Assembly: GCA_029782365.1 (NCBI GenBank)
Contig: JAKOUW010000190.1
Location: forward strand, 1 to 64,000
DNA: 64,000 bases
From: Chloroflexota bacterium
GTDB lineage: Bacteria > Chloroflexota > Anaerolineae > Anaerolineales > UBA4823
Direction: 5' to 3'
How positions within the stretch are numbered: the stretch's first letter is position 1; every line of letters begins with the position of its first letter. Positions 39,581-49,711 of this stretch are shown piece by piece. A program made the position numbers and the translations under genes. A model generated the notes under the pieces. That model was not told the DNA's origin, ran no database searches, and was given only the letters and a program-made list of their open reading frames with translations.

Positions 39581-40794
39581 GCGCCTCCTCACTGACCGAC
39601 AAACCGGCTTTTGCCCGCCAGGCGCTGGAGCATGCCTCCCGCCTGGCGAACCTGTATCCGCGCGGCTCGGCCACAGCCGGCGAAGCGCGCGCCGCCGCCT
39701 ATGTGCAGCAAGTGCTAGGTGATCTAGGCATCCAGGAAGTGCAAAAACAGGCCTTCCAGGGCCTGCGCTCGATCTGGCTGTTCCTTTCGCTGGCCTTCGG
39801 GGCGGCGCTCGCCGGACACGCTGCCTTCTGGCTGCTGCGCCGCTCGCTTGGCGGCCTTTCGGCCGATTTAGTCAGCCTTATGCTCTTCGGCTGGGCGGCG
39901 CTCCTGCTGTGGCGCAAATTCACCTTCCGGAGCACGCCGCTGGCCCAGTCTATCCCACACGGACCCAGCCAGAATATTGTGGCGCGCCTGCCTGCAGCCG
40001 GCGAAGCCCGGCGCAAATTGGTGCTGGTGGCCCACCTGGACTGCCACCGCGCCGTGTGGACTTTCGCCAGTGACCTCTTGTTGCGCCTGTACGGCGTGGT
40101 CAGCCCGTTGAGCATCTACGGGGTGTTTCTGGCGCCGCTGCTTTACTGGCTCAGCCTGCTGCCAGGACTTGGTCTGCTGGCCTGGCCGGGGCTGGTGCTG
40201 GCCGTCCCGCAGTTCCTGGGTTGGTTTACCGGCATGACCGCCGACCTGGGGCCGTATTCACCCGGCGCCAATGACAACGCCTCGGCGGTGGGCGCGCTGC
40301 TGGCGCAGGCGGAGCGCCTGCGCCGCCAGCCGCTGCAGCACACCGAAACCTGGCTGGTTTTCAGCGGCTGCGAAGAGAGCGGCTGCGACGGTATGCGCTT
40401 TTTCCTGGAGCGTTACGCCGCTGAATTGAAAGATGCCCTGTTCATCGACCTGGAACTGGTGGGCATCGGGCAGCGCCTGGCCTACCTGGGCAGCGAAGGC
40501 GTGGTGCGGCGGCTGAGCATTCCGCGCGTTGTGGAAAACCTGCTGCAAGCGGCATCCGGTATCCACCCCCTGGTAAGGCTGGAGTTCACCGGCGGGGCCT
40601 TCACCGAAATGGGCGCCATCTGGGAGCGCGGCCTGGCAGGCGCCTGCCTGATGATGCTGCCGCAGGAGAGTTCCCTGCCGCCCGAGTGGCACCGCCTGAC
40701 CGACCTGCCCGAGCGCTTACATGAAAGCGCTTTCGAAGCGCTGGGCGGGTACCTCGACAGTTTGCTGCAACGTTTCGACCGACTGGGGATATAA
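39577..40794 (+). CDS. M28 family metallopeptidase with membrane segments
   Basis: 405 residues. The zinc site is recognisable: VAHLDCHRA (HxD), GANDNASAVGA (Asp), GCEESGCDG (Glu pair) and a later acidic and His site. Unlike most M28 enzymes it has hydrophobic segments within the catalytic domain (about 62-80, 98-112 and 180-215), so it is membrane-bound. It is probably an aminopeptidase-type enzyme. The ATG overlaps the alpha-2-macroglobulin stop by four bases, so the two are translationally coupled and likely linked in function. The stop codon lies in a terminator hairpin. Confidence 0.85.
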   Translation: MSASSLTDKPAFARQALEHASRLANLYPRGSATAGEARAAAYVQQVLGDLGIQEVQKQAFQGLRSIWLFLSLAFGAALAGHAAFWLLRRSLGGLSADLVSLMLFGWAALLLWRKFTFRSTPLAQSIPHGPSQNIVARLPAAGEARRKLVLVAHLDCHRAVWTFASDLLLRLYGVVSPLSIYGVFLAPLLYWLSLLPGLGLLAWPGLVLAVPQFLGWFTGMTADLGPYSPGANDNASAVGALLAQAERLRRQPLQHTETWLVFSGCEESGCDGMRFFLERYAAELKDALFIDLELVGIGQRLAYLGSEGVVRRLSIPRVVENLLQAASGIHPLVRLEFTGGAFTEMGAIWERGLAGACLMMLPQESSLPPEWHRLTDLPERLHESAFEALGGYLDSLLQRFDRLGI

Positions 40795-40828
40795 ATAGGG
40801 CAGCCCAAGCCGCCCTATTTATATCCCC
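40785..40828. terminator. Bidirectional terminator overlapping both stop codons
   Basis: A perfect 17-bp inverted repeat, GGGGATATAAATAGGGC at 40785-40801 and its complement at 40812-40828, with a 10-base loop. The TAA of the M28 gene (40792-40794) and the TAA of the PIG-L gene (40821-40819) both lie inside the arms. As a result both proteins end in Gly-Ile. There is no long T-run, so strength relies on the stem. Confidence 0.75.
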
Positions 40829-41673
40829 TCAAACAGATCCTTTTCCTTCAGGCCAGCCGGCGCGGGCGGGAAGGCGCGCATGAAAGTGTCTTCTTTGGGG
40901 AAGAGCTGCATGATCCAGCTCATTGGCCCACGGCGCGGGCCACCGGGGAGCTGGCTGGCATGGCAGGCAGAGGCGGTTTCGCTTTGCTGCTCAGCGCCGT
41001 GGTAGCGCACGCGGGCATGGATGGGAAAATCACCCGATTCTACCAGGTCGAGGATATCGATGTCTTTATTGCGGCCAAAATGGCGCGGGTCCTGGCCAAT
41101 CAGGGGCATCAGGCGCACCGCCAGCTTGAACATGCTCTTGGGAAAAACGGTGTAATACAGCTTCACGGGCTGGTAAGGCGCAAAGCCGCTGACAAAGCGC
41201 ATGTCGCCTGCCAGGCTGAAAGCCTGCACGGTGGCCTGGTGAATATGGATGTGATCGGGGTGCTTATAACCGCCAATCGGGTCGAAAGTGACAACCACCT
41301 GCGGCTTGAGCTGGCGCATATAATCCGCCACCCGGCGTGCCACAACATCCAGCGGTTGGTTGATCAGAGCGGAGGGGTTCTGGTTGTCGGCGGAGCCGGG
41401 CATGCCAGAATCGCGATAATCCAGGAAATGCACGCCGGCCAGGCCGAGCGAGCTCGCCGCACAGCGCAGCTCGCTCTCGCGCAGCTCGGCGATCGAGCTG
41501 AAGCCTTCCAGGTGCTTAGGGTCGACCGTGCCAACCTCGCCGCGCGTGGCGCAGATCAGGTGCACTGCCACGCCGTGCGAGGCATAATATGCCAGCGTCC
41601 CGCCCATGCCGAAAGATTCATCATCCGGGTGGGCAAAGACAACTAACAGGGTTTGTTTGATTTTTTCAGGCAT
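40819..41673 (-). CDS. PIG-L/LmbE family deacetylase
   Basis: 284 residues. The zinc-binding motifs are AHPDDE near the start and HPDHIHIH around residue 140. Members remove acetyl groups from GlcNAc conjugates; mycothiol and bacillithiol enzymes (MshB, Mca, BshB) belong here. CATRGEVGTV and the overall length resemble the MshB/Mca branch. No thiol-biosynthesis ligase is nearby, so the substrate is open. It is third in a run with kamA and a ubiquitin-like gene, with 11 bases separating it from the latter. Confidence 0.87.
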   Translation of the reverse strand: MPEKIKQTLLVVFAHPDDESFGMGGTLAYYASHGVAVHLICATRGEVGTVDPKHLEGFSSIAELRESELRCAASSLGLAGVHFLDYRDSGMPGSADNQNPSALINQPLDVVARRVADYMRQLKPQVVVTFDPIGGYKHPDHIHIHQATVQAFSLAGDMRFVSGFAPYQPVKLYYTVFPKSMFKLAVRLMPLIGQDPRHFGRNKDIDILDLVESGDFPIHARVRYHGAEQQSETASACHASQLPGGPRRGPMSWIMQLFPKEDTFMRAFPPAPAGLKEKDLFEGI

Positions 41674-41684
41674 CGTTAATCTTT

Positions 41685-41969
41685 CTACCAGGAGGCGCTG
41701 CCGCCGGTGATGCTGGGCATGATCAACACCTGGTCATCTTCTTTCAATTCGGTATCCAGGCCGTTGAGCACTTTAATGTTTTCCTGGTTGATAAATACAT
41801 TCACAAAGGCGCGCAGCTCGCCCTTCTCATTGCTCAGGTGCGGGCGCAGCGCCGGGTGCTGGTTGAACAGCTCTTCAACCACCTGGCGCACCGTCCGGCC
41901 AGCCGCCGGGATCAGCGTCTGGCCGTTGGTGTAACTGCGCATCAAAGCGGGCAGCCGGATGACAGGCAT
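41685..41969 (-). CDS. MoaD/ThiS-like ubiquitin-fold protein
   Basis: 94 residues from the ATG at 41969. A longer frame exists but would run into kamA. The beta-grasp pattern of MoaD/ThiS is clear: VVEELFNQHPALRPHL, RAFVNVFINQENI and DDQVLIMPSITGG. A Gly-Gly pair lies at 89-90 but is followed by SASW, so the usual free GG end is absent unless the tail is clipped. It starts two bases after the kamA stop. Sulfur transfer, as for ThiS and MoaD, or protein conjugation are both possible. No E1-like gene is present. Confidence 0.82.
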   Translation of the reverse strand: MPVIRLPALMRSYTNGQTLIPAAGRTVRQVVEELFNQHPALRPHLSNEKGELRAFVNVFINQENIKVLNGLDTELKEDDQVLIMPSITGGSASW

Positions 41970-41971
41970 CG

Positions 41972-43312
41972 TCACTCGGGTTTGGGCTCGTTGGCATCGC
42001 CAGAGCCAATCCCCAGCGGCACCCACTTGCTGCCGTCTTTCAAGCGGTGCTGGATGCCGTGCCGGTCGTGCAGCGTGTCGAAGCCCTCTGGCTTGATGAA
42101 CATCTGCTCGCCCTGCAGCAGGCCGTGGATGCCTGACTGCCCTGGCTCGGGGCGTGCCAGGCGTCCTTTGGCGGCCTTCTTCGGGTCGTAATCCAGCGGC
42201 TCTTCGTAGGTGGTGATGTAGCCCTCGTAATTGCGCAAGATGATCTTGTGATCCGACATACTCAGCACATAGTTGGGTGAAACCGGAATCTTGCCGCCGC
42301 CGCCAGGGGCGTCAATGGTGTACTGCGGCACAGCATAGCCCGAGGTGTGACCGCGCAGACCTTCCATGATCTCGATGCCCTTGGCGACCGGCGTGCGGAA
42401 ATGCCCTGCGCCTTCCACCAGGTCACACTGGTAAAGATAGTACGGGCGCACGCGGATGCGCACCAGTTTTTGCACCAACTCGCGCTGGATATCGACGTTA
42501 TCGTTCACCCCCGCCAGCAGCACCGACTGGTTGCCCAGCGGAATGCCGGCGCGCGTCAGCTTATCGCAGGCCTGTTCCAGCTCGGCGGTGATCTCGTTGG
42601 GGTGGTTGACGTGGATGTTCATCCAGAGTGGGTGGAATTTCTGCAGCATGTCGGTCAGTTCATCCGTGACGCGCATGGGCATGAAGACCGGCACGCGCGA
42701 GCCGATGCGCACGATCTCGATGTGCGGGATCTCGCGCAGGCGAGTCAGGATTTCTTCCAGCACCCTGGGCGCCAGCACCAGGGGGTCGCCGCCGGAGAGC
42801 AGTACATCGCGCACTTGCGGCGTGCGCTTCAGGTATTCGATCTGCATCTCAAACTCGGCGCGTGAGAAGGTCGCCGATGGATCGCCCACGATACGCGAAC
42901 GCGTGCAGTAGCGGCAGTAGGAAGCGCACTGTGTGGTCACCAGCATCAGCACGCGGTCGGGGTAGCGGTGCACCAGGCCGGGCACAGGGGAATGGCGGTC
43001 TTCGGCGAGCGAGTCTTCCATCATGGCGGTGAACGGCACCAGCTCGCGGGCGGTGGGGATGACCTGCTGGCGCACGGGATCCTGCGGATCATCGGGATCA
43101 ATCAACGAGATGAAATAAGGGGTAATATCGACGCGGAACAAGCCAGGCGCGCTGAGCGCCTCGCGCTCACTGTCGGTCAACGTGATCACCTGGCTGATTT
43201 CATCGGCGGTGTTCAGCCGGTTGCTGAGCTGCCAGCGCCAGTTCAACCATTTATCATCCGCCACATCCCGGTAAATAGGAGCCCTTTTGGAGGAAAATTG
43301 ACTTTTAGCCAT
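41972..43312 (-). CDS. kamA: Lysine 2,3-aminomutase family radical SAM enzyme
   Basis: 446 residues from the ATG at 43312, preceded by CAGGAG six bases away. A TTG six codons further up is less likely. The radical SAM triad is C129-ASY-C133-RY-C136. The rest matches the KamA/EpmB family (LLSGGDPLVLAPRVLEEIL, HVNHPNEITAELEQACDKL, PNYVLSMSDHKIILRNYEG), including the PLP-dependent domain. KamA makes beta-lysine for osmoprotection or fermentation. Related glutamate mutases look similar, so the substrate is likely but not certain. The neighbouring genes are not the usual lysine fermentation set. Confidence 0.88.
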   Translation of the reverse strand: MAKSQFSSKRAPIYRDVADDKWLNWRWQLSNRLNTADEISQVITLTDSEREALSAPGLFRVDITPYFISLIDPDDPQDPVRQQVIPTARELVPFTAMMEDSLAEDRHSPVPGLVHRYPDRVLMLVTTQCASYCRYCTRSRIVGDPSATFSRAEFEMQIEYLKRTPQVRDVLLSGGDPLVLAPRVLEEILTRLREIPHIEIVRIGSRVPVFMPMRVTDELTDMLQKFHPLWMNIHVNHPNEITAELEQACDKLTRAGIPLGNQSVLLAGVNDNVDIQRELVQKLVRIRVRPYYLYQCDLVEGAGHFRTPVAKGIEIMEGLRGHTSGYAVPQYTIDAPGGGGKIPVSPNYVLSMSDHKIILRNYEGYITTYEEPLDYDPKKAAKGRLARPEPGQSGIHGLLQGEQMFIKPEGFDTLHDRHGIQHRLKDGSKWVPLGIGSGDANEPKPE

Positions 43313-43516
43313 TGTAAACTCCTGTTGCAAGAGGAAAACGCATTTCTAAAAACGATTGGTACGGTAAAACCAGGCCAGCCAGGGCCTGAAAGTGAAATTC
43401 TTCACACAGATGATACAAGCGCAGGGGGATCGTGATCGGTGCGGTAAAAACCGGCGATGCACTGCGACGGCAGGGTCAACGAACAGGGTTTGTCCATCCG
43501 TACACCATCGAAGTCG

Positions 43517-44509
43517 CTAAGGGCTGAGCACAATTTCTTCACTAATCGTATAAATGATACCAGAAATTCGACTATCGCTGTAGGCATTGATGGTCAGGCG
43601 CACGGAGGTGAGAGCGGCAACCTGATAAGGAACCTCGACCGAAAAGGGGCTGTACTCCCCCGAGCCCCCGGGCAGGGCGATGAATTGACGGTAGCCGGGC
43701 TGGCTGCCATCCTTAGCTACCAACTGCACCAGGAGCGGCTGTTGGTTGAAAGCCCGGATGAACCCCGACACTACCAGCTTGCCACCCTGGATCAGGCGGT
43801 TGGGCTGCGGGTCGAGGATTACGAGCGGCTCAGTTTGATCTCCGGCCGGGGTAATGTCATTTTCGCCGACCGAGAGCAAGAGCAGGTCACGCGCCGCCAG
43901 GCTGACGGGGCGGCCGCTCTTATCGAACGTGCTGATCACCAGACGCCCGGTTTCCGCCACGCCGGGGATTTCGAATTCGACCTTTTCTTCCACGTACACC
44001 AGCTTGCTGGCATCGATATACGAGACGATCTTGCGCACCAGCAGGCGGCCATCCTCGCCAAACAGCTCGATACGGATGCGCCCATCCTCGCCGCTGCGCG
44101 CCCAGCCCCTGACGGTGAGCGGCGAAAGCACCTTAGAACCCGGGCCGGGCGACTGCACCTGGATAGCCGCCAGTGGGATGCGCGGCGTGGGAGTGATGGT
44201 GGGCGTGCGTGAGGGCAAACCGCTGGGCGCCGGGCTGGTCAAAGGTGTGAGCGGGCTCAGCGTGGCGGTGGGCGTATCAGGGGATGTGGCGGTTTCCTGG
44301 GGGGTTGGGCTGGCCTCTTGCAGGAACGTTGGCGAGGGCGTAGCGCTCGGTTCGGGCGGTGTCTCGCTCAGGCGACGCGCGTACAGTGTGCCGGCGATCA
44401 GGGTCGGCACGATCTCCGTGGGCAGCCCCCCGACCTGCGGCGTCGGGCTCAGCATGCTGCACCCGGACAGGATTGCTCCCAGCAGGCAAAACAGCACGAA
44501 CCGTTTCAT
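43517..44509 (-). CDS. Lipoprotein with Gmad2-like immunoglobulin domains
   Basis: 330 residues from the ATG at 44509; an ATG 11 codons upstream is also in frame. Residues 1-16 form a lipoprotein signal with lipobox LSGC. A Thr/Pro/Ser-rich linker of about 80 residues follows. Then come two beta-sandwich modules with the pattern of Gmad2 domains (IQVQSPGPGSKVLSPLTVRG and ILDPQPNRLIQGGKLVVSGF). It should be lipid-anchored on the outer face of the membrane; its function is unknown. It lies 43 bases downstream of the dehydrogenase gene. Confidence 0.8.
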   Translation of the reverse strand: MKRFVLFCLLGAILSGCSMLSPTPQVGGLPTEIVPTLIAGTLYARRLSETPPEPSATPSPTFLQEASPTPQETATSPDTPTATLSPLTPLTSPAPSGLPSRTPTITPTPRIPLAAIQVQSPGPGSKVLSPLTVRGWARSGEDGRIRIELFGEDGRLLVRKIVSYIDASKLVYVEEKVEFEIPGVAETGRLVISTFDKSGRPVSLAARDLLLLSVGENDITPAGDQTEPLVILDPQPNRLIQGGKLVVSGFIRAFNQQPLLVQLVAKDGSQPGYRQFIALPGGSGEYSPFSVEVPYQVAALTSVRLTINAYSDSRISGIIYTISEEIVLSP

Positions 44510-44552
44510 CCAGCAGCAGGGACGGCTGCGAATAAAAGGCAAAGGGTGCGCT

Positions 44553-45488
44553 TCAGGCGACGCGCCAGCGCAAATTGGCGCCGCGCAGGCCGTTCAGCAC
44601 TTCGGAGGCGATGTCTTCGGAGGCCCGGTTTTGCGCTTCCTCGGTCTGGGCGCCGACGTGCGGGGTAGCGATCACGTTGGGGTGCGCCACCAGCTCGGTC
44701 AGGCCGGGCGGTTCTTTGGCGAACACATCCAGGGCGGCAGCGGCGACCTGGCCGCTGTTCAGCGCCTTCAGCAAGGCTTCTTCTTCGATCACCCCGCCGC
44801 GCGCCGCGCAGATCAGGCGCACGCCGTGCTTCATCTTCGCCAGAGCCTGGGCGTTGATCAGGCCGCGGGTATCTTCGATCAGCGGGACGTGGATCGTGAT
44901 GAAATCCGATTCGGCGTACAACTGCTCCAGGTCGACCGGTTTGGCCACGCAGGCCTTGACCTCGTCAAAGGCCGGGTCATAACCCAACACGCGCATACCC
45001 AGCATGCCGGCCCGCCCGGCGACGGCGCAGCCGATGTTTCCCACGCCGATCACGCCCAGCGTCTTGCCGTTCAGCTCCACACCTTCCAACTCTTTCTTGA
45101 TCCATTTGCCGGACTTCATCGAGCTGTCAGCACGCGGGATCATGCGCGCCACGGCAAACATCAGGCCGATGGTCAGCTCGGCCACGGCCAGGCTGGTGGA
45201 GACCGGCGCATTGACCACCACCACGCCGTGCTCCCTGGCGGAAACCAGGTTGATGTTATCCACGCCCACGCCGGCCCGCCCGACGACTTTCAGCCTTTTG
45301 GCAGCCCCGAAGATCTCGGGGGTCATCTTCGTCCGCCCGCGCACAATCACTGCGTCGTAGTTGCCGACGATTTTCAACAGCTCATCCGCGCTGATATCGG
45401 CGCAGTCATCAACGGACGCGGCAGTGTTCAAGATATCCTTACCGCTGGCATGCAGGCCATCGGTCAACAAAACTCTCCAATCACCCAT
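44553..45488 (-). CDS. serA: D-3-phosphoglycerate dehydrogenase-type 2-hydroxyacid dehydrogenase
   Basis: 311 residues from the ATG at 45488, chosen because GGAGA lies seven bases upstream; an ATG seven codons earlier is less well placed. The NAD-binding motif is VIGVGNIG and the catalytic Arg, Glu and His are in CAARGGVIEE and ATPHVGAQT. It lacks the C-terminal ACT domain of long SerA enzymes, so it would be the short, serine-insensitive type. The serine pathway is the most likely role, but a different 2-hydroxyacid is possible. Confidence 0.85.
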   Translation of the reverse strand: MGDWRVLLTDGLHASGKDILNTAASVDDCADISADELLKIVGNYDAVIVRGRTKMTPEIFGAAKRLKVVGRAGVGVDNINLVSAREHGVVVVNAPVSTSLAVAELTIGLMFAVARMIPRADSSMKSGKWIKKELEGVELNGKTLGVIGVGNIGCAVAGRAGMLGMRVLGYDPAFDEVKACVAKPVDLEQLYAESDFITIHVPLIEDTRGLINAQALAKMKHGVRLICAARGGVIEEEALLKALNSGQVAAAALDVFAKEPPGLTELVAHPNVIATPHVGAQTEEAQNRASEDIASEVLNGLRGANLRWRVA

Positions 45489-45835
45489 GACAGATTCTCC
45501 AAACTTCATTCTTGATTTTATTCCCTTTCCTGGTGGAAAGCGGCTTACTGCCTATTTTACTCCAAAAAAAGAGCCCTTTGACAGCCGAGTGGTTGAATCA
45601 CCCGCCCTGGCTAGGATGAAAGAAGCAAATCAAACAAACGCGAATGCGCTGCAATGAACAGGTCGCCGCGACCGGCATCCGATAAATGCTGTGGGTCATG
45701 TGTCCACGACGCAGGCAGCGGAAAATTTTTTTCCTGTGTCTTTCCCAGCGGCCACCTGTGCTCTCAGATTGATCATCTCCTATGCTATAATCTTTTTAAC
45801 TGGCTATCCTTACTCTTTTCTGACGGACAAACAGC
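45489..45835. other. 347-base intergenic region
   Basis: The region separates two divergent genes. A TATAAT at 45786-45791 is the probable -10 box for the gene at 45836, leaving about 40 bases of leader without a clear ribosome site. A TAAAAT on the minus strand near 45557 could serve the dehydrogenase gene. The segment resembling a tRNA D-arm near 45585 does not fold into a tRNA. No further gene is seen. Confidence 0.5.
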
Positions 45836-46129
45836 ATGGGTTTTTTCGATCAACTGGCAAAATTATTTCAACCGAAGACGCCGGATTTCAGCTTTTGGGT
45901 GAAAGTCAAGTGCAGCCGCTGCGGTGAGGTGCTGACGACGCGCGTCAACCTGGCCAATGACCTCAGCTCGGATTATTCCGATAACCCCAACGCCGACACC
46001 TATTACTGCCGCAAGGTAATTGTCGGCGATAAGCTGTGCTTCCAGAAAATCGAAGTCGAGCTGAATTTCAATTCGAAACGCAGGCTCATCAACCGCGAGA
46101 TCAGCGGCGGGGAGTTTGTGGACGATTGA
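45836..46129 (+). CDS. Small Cys-rich uncharacterised protein
   Basis: 97 residues. Two pairs of cysteines (CSRCGE near residue 25 and C58/C67 in YYCRKVIVGDKLCFQ) may form a zinc ribbon. The N-terminus MGFFDQLAKLF is amphipathic and the C-terminus ends FVDD. There is no signal peptide. The length and pattern suggest a conserved small protein in this phylum, but I do not recognise a function. Confidence 0.75.
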   Translation: MGFFDQLAKLFQPKTPDFSFWVKVKCSRCGEVLTTRVNLANDLSSDYSDNPNADTYYCRKVIVGDKLCFQKIEVELNFNSKRRLINREISGGEFVDD

Positions 46130-46147
46130 GGCGAGCCGCCAACCGCT

Positions 46148-46558
46148 TCAGCGAGGTAGTTCGTACAATTCCACCATTACACCGTTAGCGCTCTTGGGGT
46201 GGATAAAGGCATAGCGCCGCCCATCCGATCCCGTGCGCGGCTTTTCGTTGATCAACATAACGCTCCTGGCCTTCAGGCTGGCAAGCATGCCTTCGATATC
46301 ATCCACTTCCAGGCAGATGTGGTGCATGCCCGGGCCGCGCTTTTCTAAAAAGCGCGCCAGGCCAGAATCGCTGCTGGTGGGCTTCACCAGCTCCACCTCG
46401 CTGCCTCCCACCGGCAGGAAAGCGATTTGCGCCTGCTCGGCGGGCACATCCTGGGTGTGCTCAAGCGCCAGGCCCAGGCCGTCGCACCAGAAGCTGGCGG
46501 CGCTTTCCAGGTCATCCACCAGAATGGCGATATGATCAATCCTTTTTATTTTTGCCAT
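46148..46558 (-). CDS. mce: Methylmalonyl-CoA epimerase
   Basis: 136 residues of the vicinal-oxygen-chelate fold in two beta-alpha-beta-beta-beta halves. The metal ligands are visible: His in RIDHIAILVDD, the His pair in PGMHHICLEVDD, and Glu in VMVELYEL. It interconverts (S)- and (R)-methylmalonyl-CoA for the mutase encoded just upstream on the same strand. A GxxExxY remnant lies between the two genes. Confidence 0.9.
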   Translation of the reverse strand: MAKIKRIDHIAILVDDLESAASFWCDGLGLALEHTQDVPAEQAQIAFLPVGGSEVELVKPTSSDSGLARFLEKRGPGMHHICLEVDDIEGMLASLKARSVMLINEKPRTGSDGRRYAFIHPKSANGVMVELYELPR

Positions 46559-46614
46559 AAATCCTCATCTTTATATTTGTGTAGATGGGCATCGCCCAGG
46601 AAGAAAATTGAAAC

Positions 46615-46690
46615 CGACCGCCGAGTGCATTACTGACCTTGTAAGCGCAGCCAATTATTTGTTCGGTCAAACCGTGGTGATCCACGGTGG
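46615..46690 (-). pseudogene. Remnant of a GxxExxY protein gene
   Basis: The minus strand between the mutase and epimerase genes encodes HHGLTEQIIGCAYKVSNALG. This closely matches the N-terminal helix of GxxExxY proteins, a PDDEXK-nuclease-like family (LTxxIIGxAxEVxxxLGxGxxExxY). The sequence then diverges before the GxxExxY signature and reaches no sensible end. It looks like a decayed insertion into the methylmalonyl-CoA operon. The match is short, so moderate confidence. Confidence 0.5.
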
Positions 46691-48346
<1,656 letters not shown>

Positions 48347-48495
48347 TGGGTCAACCTCTTCTTTAACTTGTCTGGCTGCTCAGCGGATTGATCAAGCCTT
48401 ATTTTACGATAAAATCAGTATGTTATACTTTCCGGTTAACACCAGATTCGGCGCGGCGGTTCGCCGCGCCTGTTCAGCAAGGACGGTTGGCAGGC

Positions 48496-49671
48496 ATGCA
48501 AATTTTAACGGTAGACATCGGCACCGGCACCCAGGATATTTACCTGTATGATTCGCGCCTGGACCTGGAAAATGGCCTGAAGATGGTGCTGCCCTCACCC
48601 ACCATGATCGTACACCGCCAGATCAAGGACTGCACCCGGCAAGGGCAGCCGCTGCTGCTGACAGGTGTGACCATGGGCGGCGGACCCAGCCAGTGGGCGG
48701 TGGAAGCGCACTTGCAAGCCGGGCTGGCGGTATATGCCACGCCGGCGGCGGCGCGCTCGTTCAACGATGATCTTGATAAAATCGCCGAGCTGGGCATCCA
48801 GTTGGTCGGCGATGACGAGGCGGTGGCCCTGGCCCGCCGTTGCTGGCAGGTCGAGCTGAAAGATTTCGACTTCAGCGCCATTGCGCGCGCCCTGGCGGTT
48901 TTTGGCGTCGATCTGCGCCAGTTGGAGGCGGCGGCGGTGGCTGTCTTCGATCACGGCAACGCCCCGCCGGACATTTCCGACCGCCAGTTCCGCTTCGATT
49001 ACCTGGATAAACAGATCAGCACCCACCCACACGGCGGGCACCCGCTGAGTGATTTCGCTTTTCGAGCCAACCAGGTTCCGGCCAGCATGACCCGCCTGCA
49101 AGCGGTGGCGGCTTCAGCCGTAGCCGATCCAGCTTACCCATCTGGCCTGCCTCTCGTGGTGATGGACACCGCCCCGGCTGCCGTGCTGGGCGCGCTGTAT
49201 GATCCCCGCCTGGCGGCCCGCCAGCGCCTGCTGGTCGCCAACGTGGGCAACTTCCACACCCTGGCTTTCCGCCTGGGATCGCAGGGCATCGAGGGCGTCT
49301 TCGAACACCACACCGGCCTGCTGTCGCTCCCCCGTCTGGAACAACTGCTGGTCAGCCTGGCAGATGGCAGTTTACGGCATACTGATGTCTTCGACGACCA
49401 CGGCCACGGCGCTTTGGTGTACACCCCTGCCGAGTTGAACCTGGCGGAAGGCGAGTTCGGCGTGGCGGTCACCGGCCCGCGGCGCAACCTGCTGCGCGGC
49501 TCCAGCCTGCGCCCGTATTTTCCGGCGCCGTTCGGCGATATGATGATCGCCGGCTGTTTCGGCCTGCTGGCTGCCGCGGCCGATGTCCTGCCCGAGCTGG
49601 GCGAGACTATTCGCCAATCGCTGGCGGGCGCCGGGGGGGCTGGCACACCACCCTGGGAAGTAGATGCTTGA
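48496..49671 (+). CDS. DUF1786 family protein
   Basis: 391 residues. The start MQILTVDIGTGTQDIYLYD and later blocks (LLLTGVTMGGGPSQWAVE, VVMDTAPAAVLGALYD, NVGNFHTLAF) match DUF1786, a family with an ASKHA-like (FGGY/actin) first strand, sometimes annotated as related to pyruvate formate-lyase activation without good support. No radical SAM cysteines are present, so that name is not used here. The open frame extends 36 codons upstream across the promoter (TATACT at 48424-48429); the ATG at 48496 fits the family start. Confidence 0.82.
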   Translation: MQILTVDIGTGTQDIYLYDSRLDLENGLKMVLPSPTMIVHRQIKDCTRQGQPLLLTGVTMGGGPSQWAVEAHLQAGLAVYATPAAARSFNDDLDKIAELGIQLVGDDEAVALARRCWQVELKDFDFSAIARALAVFGVDLRQLEAAAVAVFDHGNAPPDISDRQFRFDYLDKQISTHPHGGHPLSDFAFRANQVPASMTRLQAVAASAVADPAYPSGLPLVVMDTAPAAVLGALYDPRLAARQRLLVANVGNFHTLAFRLGSQGIEGVFEHHTGLLSLPRLEQLLVSLADGSLRHTDVFDDHGHGALVYTPAELNLAEGEFGVAVTGPRRNLLRGSSLRPYFPAPFGDMMIAGCFGLLAAAADVLPELGETIRQSLAGAGGAGTPPWEVDA

Positions 49672-49711
49672 AGCGGCGCCTTGCGGCGCCAGAAATGCTA
49701 CTGGAGGTTAG

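Noticed and set aside
45570-45620. tRNA D-arm-like sequence GCCGAGTGGTTGAA
   Set aside because: No matching acceptor, anticodon or T-arm follows, so it is not a tRNA.
49675-49690. GGCGCC-TTGC-GGCGCC hairpin after the DUF1786 gene
   Set aside because: Short GC palindromes are frequent here and no T-run follows; terminator function is not supported.
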